This document shows positions 33,546 through 44,101 of a stretch of 64,000 nucleotides of DNA, in pieces. Position 1 is the stretch's first letter; every line of letters starts with the position of its first letter. The notes beneath the pieces were generated by a model, which saw nothing but the letters and a program-made list of their open reading frames with translations, did no database searches and was not told where the DNA came from. This DNA comes from Astragalus membranaceus. Taxonomy: Eukaryota; Streptophyta; Magnoliopsida; Fabales; Fabaceae. The stretch is from contig CM076849.1 of NCBI GenBank assembly GCA_039519185.1, positions 108,133,806 through 108,197,805 of the forward strand, in the 5' to 3' direction. The translations under genes and the position numbers were made by a program.

Positions 33546-33867
33546 CAGGAAAATTTCTGGTCAAACGGATGCAAGTGAAAAATGGTAAATGTTTTGTAAA
33601 TTTGTAAAAATTTTAAGGGTATTTTCGTCTTTTCGCAGGGTATGTGGGGGGTATATAGGGAGATGATGGGGGTAAAAAAAACCCAAATGTTGCAAAGTGC
33701 TCTCTCCACGTTTGTCGTTTTCGTTGTTGGAACGAGCCTTTGAGCCGATTTTTATGGTTTGTTGGGTTGCATTTTTTGTAACCCCCACCCTTATATTCCC
33801 CCCCACACTCCTAGTGAAAAACCAAAAATGCCCTCAAGCCTTAACAAAAAACCTCAACCCTTTCTCA

Positions 33868-34098
33868 TTTTTTTTTGTTACCATATTTTTGGTGCACAGT
33901 TTCCACAGGCTTTGCCGATGACTAATCTACACTAGGGAACCTGGCTGGCCGCGAGTACCCGGCTTTGCCGCCCCGTGTGGTTCTCCCCTCCCAACATAGT
34001 TTTTGCCACACCCAAGATTCGAACTCGAGACCTTGGGGTTGGATCCAAGTCCAGTTACCACTTGGACCAACGTTGGTTGAGAAAGGGTTGAGAATTAC
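33868..34098 (-). mobile_element. tRNA-derived SINE (SINE-2)
   Basis: On the minus strand an A-box-like AGTGGTAACTGGACTTGG is followed by a B box GAGTTCGAATC (plus coordinates 34016-34026), and the element ends in an A-rich tail. It is flanked by a perfect 13-bp direct repeat CAACCCTTTCTCA (33855-33867 and 34099-34111). Its body is different from SINE-1. Confidence 0.82.
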
Positions 34099-34172
34099 CA
34101 ACCCTTTCTCAACGAAAGTATGTGACAAAGGAGAAAGGGTTGGTAATTCTCAACCCATTCTCATTTGTCACT
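34078..34172. repeat. Nested inverted repeats next to SINE-2
   Basis: GAGAAAGGGTTGAGAATTAC plus 12 more bases forms a hairpin (15-bp stem, 34078-34113). It recurs in reverse complement at about 34129-34161 with one mismatch. A wider imperfect stem GTGACAAAGGAGAAAGGGTTG (from 34123) pairs with the bases up to 34172. Confidence 0.8.
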
Positions 34173-35219
34173 GGTGTGTGAAAAAGATGTACAAGTATAC
34201 ACAGTCACAAACAAGTAGTATAAAAGATCGAACCCACAGGGATTGGATTAACTCTTGTAGCTTAAAAGTGTATAAATTAATGTGAACTATACTACTCACA
34301 AATTGGGATGATGGTGATAAGTAAACAGAATGTAAATATGCAATAAAATATGGAGGAAATCAGTTGAGAGTGATAGTTGAGATGTCTTCACTAAATAATT
34401 CACTTTTGAGAGTTTGTGTGTTTATGTGGTGCAGATGCATTGAGTGCAGCTCCATCAGTATGTGCCTTTCAGCTACTTTCTTCAGAGTTTCGTTACAAGC
34501 TTCCTATGTCTAGCATTGCTAAATAAGTCCATTCCTGCCTTTGAAGTACCCACTGTATCACCCTAAGGACTATGTTATCCTATGTCTAGGACTTAACATG
34601 GTTTTAACAAAGTTTTCTTTATTACGCAAGTTAACAAAGCCTTCATTAAAACACTCACCCTTATTAGTCTTGATTTCTAGTTATAAACCATGTCTGTAAA
34701 TATAACTCCACTTATTCTAAGCGATCAACCTTAAAATAAGATGGATGTAGTATAACACAAGAACCAAAATGCTTACAACACTTAAAAGCACAATAACTTA
34801 CTCAAAAGCTCATTATAAAGTTAGAACATCTCAACCAAAGAGGTTTAGCTCATAATATGCATTGCAAGGCAAAGATAATTGGAATAAAACATGTTGATAT
34901 AAAGGAAAGTACAAGAGATATCAATAGGGTAGAGATTACACTGATTGAAGTACTCTTGCATAAGTTTACCCAGTAGTGCAGATGCACTGATTTCCTGCAC
35001 CTAACTAAGATGAAGAAGTGAAGGGAGACGTCGTCAATTCCTTCCTTACCTTCTTGCAAACTAACTACTAACTTAAAAACATAAAAAGAAATAAAATACA
35101 AGAAATTAAACTATATTATTGTATGTGAAATGGATTGCGAATTGGATTCTTTTCAAGTGAGAAGCGGAAGCCTTTATATAGCCTTGGAGGTTTCCTTCAA
35201 GTGAGGGTTTGCTTGGGGA
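34166..35219 (-). repeat. Part of 3' LTR of base gypsy-type element, left piece
   Basis: On the plus strand it begins TGTCACTGGTGTG. At about 34215 it carries GATCGAACCCACAGGGATTGG-like sequence, which on the minus strand is the 3' part of an LTR. It continues, across the 13.7-kb CACTA-2 insertion, at 48897. The LTR start (minus strand TGTGATAACTC) lies at about 49463, giving about 1.6 kb in total. The left flank TCATT (34161-34165) would be the target duplication. Lineage is uncertain. Confidence 0.6.
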
Positions 35220-35490
35220 CACTACTAGAAATTCGCTAAATAGTGACTGATTTAGCGACCCAAAAAAATTGGTCACTTTAGTGACCGATTTAGAGACCGA
35301 TTCAATAAGTATAAAATACTTTTTGCTTAGTGACCGATTTTTCGGTCGCTAGCTTTAGAGACCGCTTTTTCGGTCACTAGTAGCGACCGATTTAGAGACC
35401 GATTCAATGTATAAAATATTTTTTGCTTAGTGACCGATTTTTCGGTCGCTAGCTTTAGAGACTGCTTTTTCGGTCGCTAGTAGAGGGGGT
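35220..35490. repeat. CACTA-2 left terminus and subterminal repeats
   Basis: Units AGTGACCGATTTTTCGGTCGCTA and TTTAGAGACCG recur in both orientations. A 70-bp block at about 35290-35360 is repeated at 35390-35465. Confidence 0.9.
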
Positions 35491-36303
35491 GGTGCAAAGT
35501 AAAACGCGGGGTGCAAGGAGAAATCTGCTGTTTTAAATTAAATTTATTTTACTTTTTCCTAAATTCCTCTCTCTCCTTCACTTCGTTTTCAACAAACCCT
35601 TGAGCCTCTGTCTCAACCAGAATCCAAATGCAAACCAAAAATCCACAAATCGAAGTGATGACGAGCTACAATGGGTTTTTACTTCGTCTCCTCCCGCGCT
35701 CTCATGCTCATGTCGTTTGACGATCTCCATCTGTGCTCCACGTTTGCGCTCTCACGCTTCTGTTCTTTTCCATTGCTTCATCGTCCATAGCTTCATCTTC
35801 TGGTTATGAAGGTAAACTTTGCTCTTCCATGGTTTTTTTTTTAATTTTTCGTTCTTCTTTTTGTACAAAACTTTTAAAGATCTAAAACATTAGGGTTTCG
35901 ATTTTTGTTTTTAGTTTTCCTTTCGTCTTCTGCTTTTAGATTCTTAATATATTCAATTTTAATATTCTGCTTTGATCTCATACCTATATGTTTGAGTAAT
36001 TAGGATTAGGGTTTAGCTAGGATAGTTTAGTAACTTGATTTGTGAGGAAATTGAAACTGGTTTTGTTTTATTGTGGCTCAACCAATTCTTTCATGTTTCA
36101 TTCTTTTTCATGACATTACTTTCTGACATTTTCACGGCATTACTTTTTTAAGGCATATTCCCCTGCTCCTTTGATGGAAAGTGGCTTCTGGGATTGATGT
36201 TGTGTATAGAACATCTAATAATTTCTATTGGTGCAACTCAACAATACTTATATGTGTGAGCTATATTTTCTGACCCCGATGGTATAACTTCCTTCCAAAG
36301 TTT
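35491..36303. other. CACTA-2 cargo: possible 5' part of a captured gene
   Basis: A pyrimidine-rich leader-like stretch (35560-35815) ends in ATGAAG directly before GTAAAC (35806-35815), which looks like a first exon and splice donor. The rest is T-rich, intron-like. I cannot assign it to a protein. Confidence 0.35.
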
Positions 36304-37070
36304 AATGCCTCTAGATATTATGTGTACCTTTACTTTGCTGAAATCCAAAAGCTCCAAGCAAATGACGTTAGAGAGTTCAACATTTTTGTAAATGGGGAGC
36401 TTTTAAATAATGATCCAGATAATCGTTTCTACTTGGAAAGCCTGTACTATGTATCAGCTATAAGTGAAACTGGGTTGGAGCTTTGGATCTTTGGTATATA
36501 TTTAGTTAGATACACTGATTTTATTGACATTCATTGTTCTTATAATACTGTATTGAATTTTTTTACTGACCTACTCATATTTATGACAATAGTTGAAGCT
36601 ATCATAAATGTGAAGTCAAAGTATAAGATCCAGAGAAATTGGCAAGGAGATCCTTGTACTCCACTTTCTTACTTGTGGGATGGTCTTAATTGCAGCTATG
36701 CTAAATCTAGTTCACCAAGGATCATATACCTGTAAGTTATGTGACATGAAACATATATGTTGATTGGAATTTGCAATAATATTAGTGAAATAAGAAATTT
36801 ACAATCATGCTTTTAGGAACTTATCTTCAAGCGGCTTGATTGGAAATATAGCTCCTGGCATATCCAATCTGAAGTCAATAGAATATTTGTAAGTCAGTCT
36901 CACTGAATCTATCATATATAAATATCAAGCTATATAGTTGATAATAAAAATGAAGACTGCTCCTAAATTTGAGTAAAAATAACTTGTTCACATTGTAGGG
37001 ATCTGTCCAAAAATAGTTTGACTGGGGATGTGCCAGATTTCCTATCTCAGCTGAAATTTTTGAGAGTTCT
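36304..37070 (+). pseudogene. Captured exons of a malectin/LRR receptor-like kinase
   Basis: Block 1 (about 36304-36500) encodes YYVYLYFAEIQKL and VREFNIFVNGELL, the end of a malectin-like domain. Block 2 (about 36594-36731) encodes SKYKIQRNWQGDPCTP and WDGLNCSY, the typical linker before the LRRs. Two exons of exactly 72 bp follow with clean AG/GT borders: 36817-36888 (NLSSSGLIGNIAPGISNL) and 36999-37070 (DLSKNSLTGDVPDFLSQLKF). This exon pattern is that of LRR-I receptor kinases. The signal peptide, most of the malectin domain, the transmembrane segment and the kinase are absent, and stops interrupt block 1 beyond the domain. The 3' edge of the last exon with its donor is copied again at about 37140-37170. 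This is a gene fragment moved by a CACTA element. Confidence 0.8.
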
Positions 37071-38107
37071 GTAAGTCATCTATCTTGATCTGGGTAAATT
37101 CTATAGAGCTTTCAAGAGCCTAGGCTCTATTAGGTGGTTCAGCTGAAATTTTTGAGAGTTCTGTAAGTCACCACATCTCAACATAGAGCTAATATGGTAA
37201 AACTTCCATTTCTCAGTCCTATACCTTATTGTGCCTTCCACAAACAATGATACAAAGTTATATGTTCTTCTGCACATTATTGTTGTAGTAGTTATGATAA
37301 AAAAGACATAGATCTCTCACTTAAGATGTTCTTCAGCATTTCATTCTCTTCTAATATGTTCAGCAATGTTTTCTCCTTATCCACCAGATCTTATGTAGAC
37401 TTACAATTTTTATTATCCTTGCACCTTTTTGGTTATTGTTTTGGTTCATTCAAATTATTTTACAATGGTTTGCTTCAGTGTATGAAAACATCTTGTTTTG
37501 TCAATTTTTAGTCAAATAAGGCTACTACATATTAGTGGAACCATATTAGCTGATATACAGGTATTTTGTGTTTCGCTTAATGGTATTATTGTATCATCCA
37601 TTTCAAGTCTTTGATTAAGAAATGTAATGTACTTTCATAGAAATCAGTGAAGTTGGTATCAAATGGAACCATATTAGTGGGACACTGTTAGTTTGAATAT
37701 ATGAAAGGAGTGACTTAAGTTGAATTGTTTTTCTGTGTGCTATGTTATTTAAAAATTGCAATCATTTGCAGTACTGAAGCTGGATTATGTTAGAGTGGTA
37801 TAAAACTGAACTTGTTATTTTTCACTCATTTTTGTTATTGGTCTTGGTATTTTGGTTGAACCCATTAAACTTCAGTATTCAGATTTCAGATTAATGGTTT
37901 CCGGGCTAGAAAAACTTGGGTTATTTGCAATGTTAATCCACCCGTGACATTACTAGCTTCTGGTTGTTGTACATATTTTTGTTTAGTGCTCTTTTCTGAA
38001 TAACTCTTTTTTGCCTGAACTGATCTTCCATCACAGTTTATTTAACAATTTTTTGCACCTGATCTGTTAGCAGTTTTCTTTAATTTGTATCTTCTTTATG
38101 TTCTTAG
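37071..38107. other. CACTA-2 interior, T-rich, no gene
   Basis: Intron-like T-rich sequence between the captured exons and the TNPA-like exons. No coding similarity is recognised; the frame at 37326-37511 has no features of a real protein. Confidence 0.5.
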
Positions 38108-38712
38108 ACGAAGCTGAACGGAACCCCTCCAGAGCCTATAGATTTGTTTCGTCGCACACACCAGCATCAAAAGGATAACACTTGGGTGGATAGAAAATCA
38201 GAACATACACATGTAATGACCTATAAATTTTTATTTCTATTATGTTTCTTACGTTGGTTTTAATTTATTTGAGTGTCCTGAATATTAATTGGTTTTATAT
38301 CCATATCAAAAGGAGATCTTTACACGGGAATGGGAAAAACAGACCCAAACTGCATCTTTGCAAGGAGCTAATCCACCAAGTCAGATGGATGTATGGCGTG
38401 GTATAGTTGGAGTAAATAAAAACACGATGTATGGCTATGGACTACATTCGACCGAAGTGATGAGACCTTACTATTACGGTTCAAGTTCTTCATCATCTGA
38501 GTGGGTGCAAAGGCAGGAGCTTAATGAACTCAGAAATCAGTTGGAAGAAGTGAGAACCGAAAGAGATGAACTTCGAGTTGAAATGGCAAATACCAAGAAC
38601 ACCTGTGAGAAAAATAACAAGATGATAAAAAAATTGATGAAAATTATGAAGTATCAACAACTTCCAACTAATGAAGAGCTGTATGACGAAGATGATGAAG
38701 ACGGAGATAGTG
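38108..38712 (+). pseudogene. TNPA-like protein, last two exons (CACTA-2)
   Basis: Exon 38108-38212 encodes TKLNGTPPEPIDLFRRTHQH and ends SEHTH. A GT-AG intron leads to exon 38313-38712, with FTREWEKQTQTASLQGANPP, a coiled coil (about 38500-38650) and an acidic end. Exon order and phase match the CACTA-1 TNPA-like gene (16335-16440 and 733-1176). The final exon is cut at 38712 by the chromovirus; the apparent stop at 38715 is supplied by the LTR. The N-terminal half of the gene is missing. Confidence 0.75.
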
Positions 38713-41700
38713 TGTAACATCCCCAATTTAGCTAATTTCATTTATTGAAATTAGCAAGATGTCTCAAGATAATTAATTAGCATAATTGGTTAATTATGAT
38801 ATGGCGAGTTAATTGGGATTGTAAGCGAATAGGAACACAAGGGTATTTTCGTCTTTTCCACACATTAATGAGTTTCGGCTAAACCATCCTCCACAGAACA
38901 TAACTATATGCAATATGTGATTATTGTATAAGTATTGTTTGATTAAAACTGACTTAAGAAGAAAATAAGGAAGTTTAAGCCAAAAATTGGACATAAGGGC
39001 AACATGGTAATTACACCTCATTAAGTGACCCTCAGCTGGACAAAAACATAACATTACCTCTTTTCATCATTTGCTGAAATTCAGAAACAAGAGGTTAGAG
39101 AGAGAGGAGAGAAACACGAAGAGAGAGGGAGAGAAGGAGAAGGTGAAATTGTGAAATCTTGATGCATGTAGGTAGAAATTACACCATTCTTCTCCATTTT
39201 CGATTTCCTTTCTCATGATACCAATATCATTACCTGAATCATCCCCTTCTCCAAATTGCCATTTCTGAAACCTTGATGCAAACCAAAGTGAAGCTTTGAG
39301 GAGTTAAGTCATTGCATGTCACCATTGGAGCTCCATTAGCAACCCTTGAAGTTCAACAACCATATTAGAGCGCATACACTAGCTACATTGAGAATTGGAT
39401 CAGTTTAGAGAGGATTTCAGTTTCTGGATTGATTTCTAGGCCATTGGGTAGCTTGAGTTCGTGATACTTGGTGGTTGGGATTGAAGATACCAACTCAAGG
39501 GAGATGCTGCTGGAAACCCGTAAGAACCCTCTTCGGTATTTAACTAATATCTCTCTGCACACAGCTCGGATGAACATGATTCTTGATGATTCAGAAACTA
39601 GACACGAAATGCTTTGGATTAGGCACAAGAATGAACCGATTTCATTGAGTATGGTGGAAGAAAAAGGAATTGCAAGTTTCAGTTTTGGATTAGAGACAGT
39701 TTTGACCCAGTCACCTTGTTTCGGGTGTATCTCCCAAGTTACTAGATGCATGCGTATGATCCTTTGACCATCAGAAAGTAGACAAAATTATCTCCATAAT
39801 GGGCACTGGTTTGAAGGGTTTTGGCCACGATTTGACCAAGATACGCGTGTTACAAAACTGCTCACTGATTCTGGAAAACGGATGCGAAATTGGAAGTGTT
39901 GGTTCCTAAAATTTGGGATCGAATCGGCAAAGTTCGAGAGACGCCAATTCCGTAGTCAAGAAGGAAGTTCAGTAGCTGGATTTGTGATTGGTTGCTGTTC
40001 CGAAGTTCAGTTTCGAGTATCGGACGAGTTCGGTGCGAGTACGTGATTACGGGGATTGTTCGAGAGGTTACAGTTCGTGAGGACGTGATTTCTCGTGAGG
40101 TCGTCAAATCGGTGAGTTTTATACTCGCTTAGGGACGTTTTGTTGTCGAGTCATGTTGATTTCTGAAATGATACTATGGAAAATCCGCTTTGTGAAAACT
40201 TAACGAAAACGTTTTTATCGAAAAACCGTAACTCGCATAGTTGCTCGAATTGATTGGATTGTCGATTTATGATGTATATTGTTTGACTGTTTAATCGCTT
40301 TCGCTGGTCTGGAATAATAACTGTTATGTTGGGATATCGATCGGAACGAAATTGGAATCGGAACGAAATGGAATTTACTCATGAAAAGTCTATTTTCTGG
40401 AAAACGGATGGAGACGCACGGATCGTGTGCCTCTGTGCACGGGTCGTGCGTCCCCATCTGATGTTACACGAACTGAGTTTTTAAACACACACGGATCGTG
40501 CGCCTAGTCGCACGGGTCGTGTGTATCCTTCTGGAACTTTTATTCAACAACGCCCGGATCGTGCGCCTAGTCGCACGAGTCGTGCGTATCTTTCTGGAAA
40601 TCTTTTACATCTTTGTTCAACAGCGCACGGGTCGTGCGCCTACACGCACGGGTCGTGTGAGACCTTCTGATCTTCAAATTCAAAGTACCTTTTTATCCGT
40701 TCCAAATGATTCCAATTCCCTTCTAATCCATTCCCCAAGGTCCCCCAACAATGTAAAGATACCGATGTCATGAGATTGAACATGTTACTAGAAAACTTGT
40801 GTATTATGAACAAAATGGAAGACCGTACTTAGAGAACGCGAGAGAATATATGTCAAGAAATAATAATATGATACACGGTACTTGACTGATATGATACACG
40901 GTACTTGACTGAAATGACTAACAGCCCATTGCGGGTACATGGATATATAATGTATAATAAATACAAGAGGAAAAAGGGTGACGACCCTTAGAGGTTAGCA
41001 TACTAGGGGAGGGGAAGTCATGAGCCCCAAAACCTAGACTCAAGACTCTTTCGCCCACTAGAAATAGCGGGATGGGTTCACCAAAGTCAAAGAAGTGCCT
41101 ATAAAATAGGTAGACTGAGGTGTTATGCTAAAAACATGGAACAAAAGATTGTATGCTGCATGTGTCGCTTAGGAGGGCCATGAGCATAAATGATGCAAGA
41201 ACTTAATATATTTCCACGTGGTTGCTTTTAGGGCCACGAGTTTAAAGCAAGGCATAATGAACCGCTAGAGTTAGTAAGGGGTCTCGATAGGACTCACTGA
41301 GATAATGTTTATCTCACCCTTCATATTTGTGGTTTTTACAGAGAAACAGGGGAAAGCAAAGGCGACGAAGCACGGTTAGCCGGTGCGACTCTTGGAGTCA
41401 TTGAAGACCGAGTTTCATGTTTTAGACCTTTGTCCCATTTAGTGTTTCTATGTTATCGATTGTATAACGATCATGTATCAGTTGTAAATCATTTCCGCTA
41501 CTTTATGTTTTGAGTATTGAACACCAGGATTATGTACGAGTCTTAAGTATAGAAACTTAAGCATTTACAGGAAGTGTATGAGGTTCAGAGAACCATTTGA
41601 TATGTATTATCGAAAGTTTTAGTTGTGTTCAATATTTCAATAACAGTAATTTACTCTGATGTATGCCATTTAGTGCATTTCGGTGATTCTATATGTTAGA

Positions 41701-41718
41701 ATTTATCGGGGTGTTACA
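38713..41718 (+). repeat. 5' LTR of Tekay-like element (3.0 kb)
   Basis: TGTAACATCCCC...GGGGTGTTACA, near-identical to 45394-48420. Around 40410-40660 it contains a minisatellite of palindromic GCACGGGTCGTGCG-type units. Small open frames in it (such as those near 39470 and 40500) recur in the 3' LTR and are not genes. Confidence 0.95.
40413..40665. repeat. Palindromic minisatellite in the 5' LTR
   Basis: About eight units of GCACGGATCGTG or GCACGGGTCGTGCG alternate with 10-40-bp spacers. Each unit is a near-palindrome (GCACG...CGTGC). The 3' LTR copy (47096-47360) has one extra 21-bp unit. Confidence 0.85.
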
Positions 41719-41721
41719 TTA

Positions 41722-41733
41722 TGGTATCAGAGC
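41722..41733 (+). promoter_or_regulatory. Primer-binding site, initiator tRNA-Met type
   Basis: TGGTATCAGAGC starts 3 bp after the LTR. It is complementary to the 3' end of plant initiator tRNA-Met. Confidence 0.9.
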
Positions 41734-42297
41734 AGTTCGACCTAGTCGGGCTTAGTTTAGTTTAGGGTTGAGTCGATTCCTTGTTAGTCCTTGTTGTGAT
41801 TACACTTGTGATGCTAAGAGACATTGAGCCTGATCAACTCAATACTTGGTGTATCATAAGCGGAATTATGGAAGGATGACCAAGACGTAGTCCTCGACCA
41901 AGACCGAAGTTCCTTAAAACCCGTTTCATCTTAGGGAATACTGGAAAGGAGAAGGTAGTTAAGCCATCAACTCCGAATGCAAAGTTAAAAGGCAGCCGAT
42001 CAAGGGAAAGAAAGTGCTGTTGTATGATTCCTCAAGATTCTCCAAGTGTTTTGCTGGTAGGAAGCCCAAGAGGTGGATGTCGTCCTAGTGCGACTCAGTG
42101 GTAATATTTTTAGAAAAAGGGTCACTCAATCCAGAGTGCCCAAAAAGAGGAAAAGAAAGAGTCAGATCAGTCTACTTCAGCTCGAGAGAGGGTCTACACT
42201 GCAGATGCTCAGAAAGTCAAGGCTACAGACACTCCACCGAGAATGTGGATATTGTCCTAGGTATGAGATGAACGACTGCAAACCATGTGAATGTTGA
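41734..42297 (+). pseudogene. Leader and gag remnant (Tekay-like)
   Basis: Only about 560 bp stand where gag and protease (normally over 1.5 kb) should be. Around 42085-42160 the text resembles the end of a gag zinc knuckle (GHFLRECPKK-like, out of frame). No protease Asp motif is found. This is a deletion. Confidence 0.5.
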
Positions 42298-43375
42298 TTG
42301 TTTCATCGGACTATCAGTTTCGCCTCCGAGTCAGTGGAGCTACAGCCGACCAATTCTGAAGTTGTTATCTCATTCACTTCAGCCAGTGACTGTTTGTTTC
42401 AAGGCGCAGAAGCTTATGTCATGACGTTGTCTGCATCCACTGAGACAGGTCTAGATTTATCTTCTGTACAAGTTGCTAATGAATTTCTTGATGTGTTTCC
42501 TGATGAAGTTCCTTCGTTTCCTCCGGATCGTGAGGTGGAGTTTTCTATAGGGTTGGCTCCAGGCACTGAACCAATTTCTATAGCCCCGTATAGAATGTCG
42601 CCGTTAGAGTTGAGGGAATTGAAAGTCCAATTGGAAGAGCTAATTTCCAAACGGTTTATCCGGCCGAGTGCCTCACCATGGGGTGCTCCAGTGTTGCTTG
42701 TCAAGAAGGAGGACGGAAGTATGAGATTGTGTATTGATGATCGTCAGTTGAATAAGGTGACTATCAAGAACAAGTACCCTCTACCGAGGATTGATGATTT
42801 GTTAGACCAATTGAGGGGAGCTTCTGTATTTTCAAAGATTGATTTGAGGTCTGGCTATCACCAAATTAGGGTTCGAGCTTTGGACGTCCCGAAGACCGCT
42901 TTCCGTACGAAGTATGGACACTATGAATTTGTAGTGATGCCCTTCGGTTTGACTAATGCTCCAGCCGTATTCATGGATTATATGAATCGGATTTTTAAAT
43001 CCCTATCTGGATCAGTTTGTGGTGGTGTTCATTGATGATATCTTGGTGTACTCTAAGACAATTGAGGAGCATGTGCAACATCTTCGAATTGTTCCGAACG
43101 TACTCCGAGAGAAGAAGTTGTACGCTAAGCCGTCCTAATGTGATTTTTGGATGCTCGAAGTTAAATTTCTGGGCCATGTGATATCTCAGGCAGGTGTTGC
43201 AGTGGATCCCAGTAAGACTGAAGCTGTGGTAGACTGGGAACAACCATCTACGGTTACTGAGGTAAGAAGTTTCTTGGGATTAGCTGGGTATTATCGAAGA
43301 TTCATTCAAGGATTTTCCCAGCTGGTTCTTCCACTCACTCGGTTAACTCGCAAGGGTTAGCCGTTTGTTTGGGAC
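42298..43375 (+). pseudogene. Reverse transcriptase, frameshifted (Tekay-like)
   Basis: FLDVFPDEVPSFPPDREVEF, APYRMSPLELRELKVQLEEL, SPWGAPVLLVKKEDGSMRLC, YPLPRIDDLLDQL, KIDLRSGYHQIRV and MPFGLTNAPAVF are in order. A frame change near 43012 precedes the catalytic FIDDILVYSK, which lies in another frame. Further on, TAA near 43137 and TAG at 43358-43360 interrupt FLGHVISQAGV...RSFLGLAGYYRRFI. At least three lesions are present. Confidence 0.9.
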
Positions 43376-44101
43376 TCATACTGTGATAATTGTTTCGCGG
43401 AATTGAAGAGTCGTTTGACTTCTGCACCTGTCCTGATTCTTCCAGATCCGTCCGTAGGATTCCAAATCTATTGCGACGCCTCTGGTAAGGGTTTGGGATG
43501 TGTCCTAATGCAGAATCAACAAGTAGTTGCTTATGCCTCCAGACAATTGAAACCGCATGAAGAGAATTACCCAACTCATGATTTAGAGTTGGCAGCGATT
43601 GTGTTTGCCCTAAAGATTTGGAGACATTACCTGTATGGGTCTTGTTTCGAAGGCTTTAGTGACCACAAGAGCCTTAAGTATTTGTTTGACCAAAAGGAGC
43701 TGAACAACAGACAGAGGAGATGGGTAGAATTCCTGAAAGATTATGATTTTGAATTGAAGTACCATCCTGGTAAGGCTAATGTTGTGGCCGATGCCTTAAG
43801 CAGAAAGTCCATCCACACTGCAGAGTTGATGATGCACGAGATGTCTTTGTTGGAATCGTTTAGAGACCTCAACTTGAGAGTTAAGTCAAGAAGGAACAGG
43901 TTGGTGTTGAGTCATATTCATATTTCATGTTCCTTGAGAAATCTGATTCGCTCAGCCCAAGAAGGTGATGTAGAGCTGCAAGCGCAGAAGAAATTGCCGA
44001 GTTACACCGAAGACGGTGATGGCGTAATTTGCTTTGATGGTAGAATCTGTGTGCCGAATGATGAGAATGTGAAGATGGCAAGTTTTAGAAGAGGCTCATA
44101 A
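43376..44101 (+). pseudogene. RNase H and linker (Tekay-like)
   Basis: CFAELKSRLTSAPVL, YCDASGKGLGCVLMQ (the first catalytic Asp), YASRQLKPHEENYPTHDLEL and FSDHKSLKYLFDQKELN mark the RNase H. LKYHPGKANVVADALSR closes it. The frame is lost near 44085 before the integrase. Only one RNase H is present, as usual for chromoviruses. Confidence 0.88.

Larger units (their letters stand above)
30357..33684. mobile_element. Mutator-like element (MULE) carrying a plant mobile domain gene
   Basis: Imperfect terminal inverted repeats of about 65-70 bp are present. The left end runs TTTTTTTTACCCCCATCATC and later GACGAAAATACCCC; the right end read inward on the minus strand gives the same order. The element is flanked by AAATGTTG (30349-30356 and 33685-33692), with one more possible base, in line with the 8-9-bp duplications of Mutator-like elements. 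Inside, the plus strand has only an N-terminal MULE-transposase-like piece and the minus strand has a PMD gene. No DDE transposase core is present, so it would depend on another element. Confidence 0.8.
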
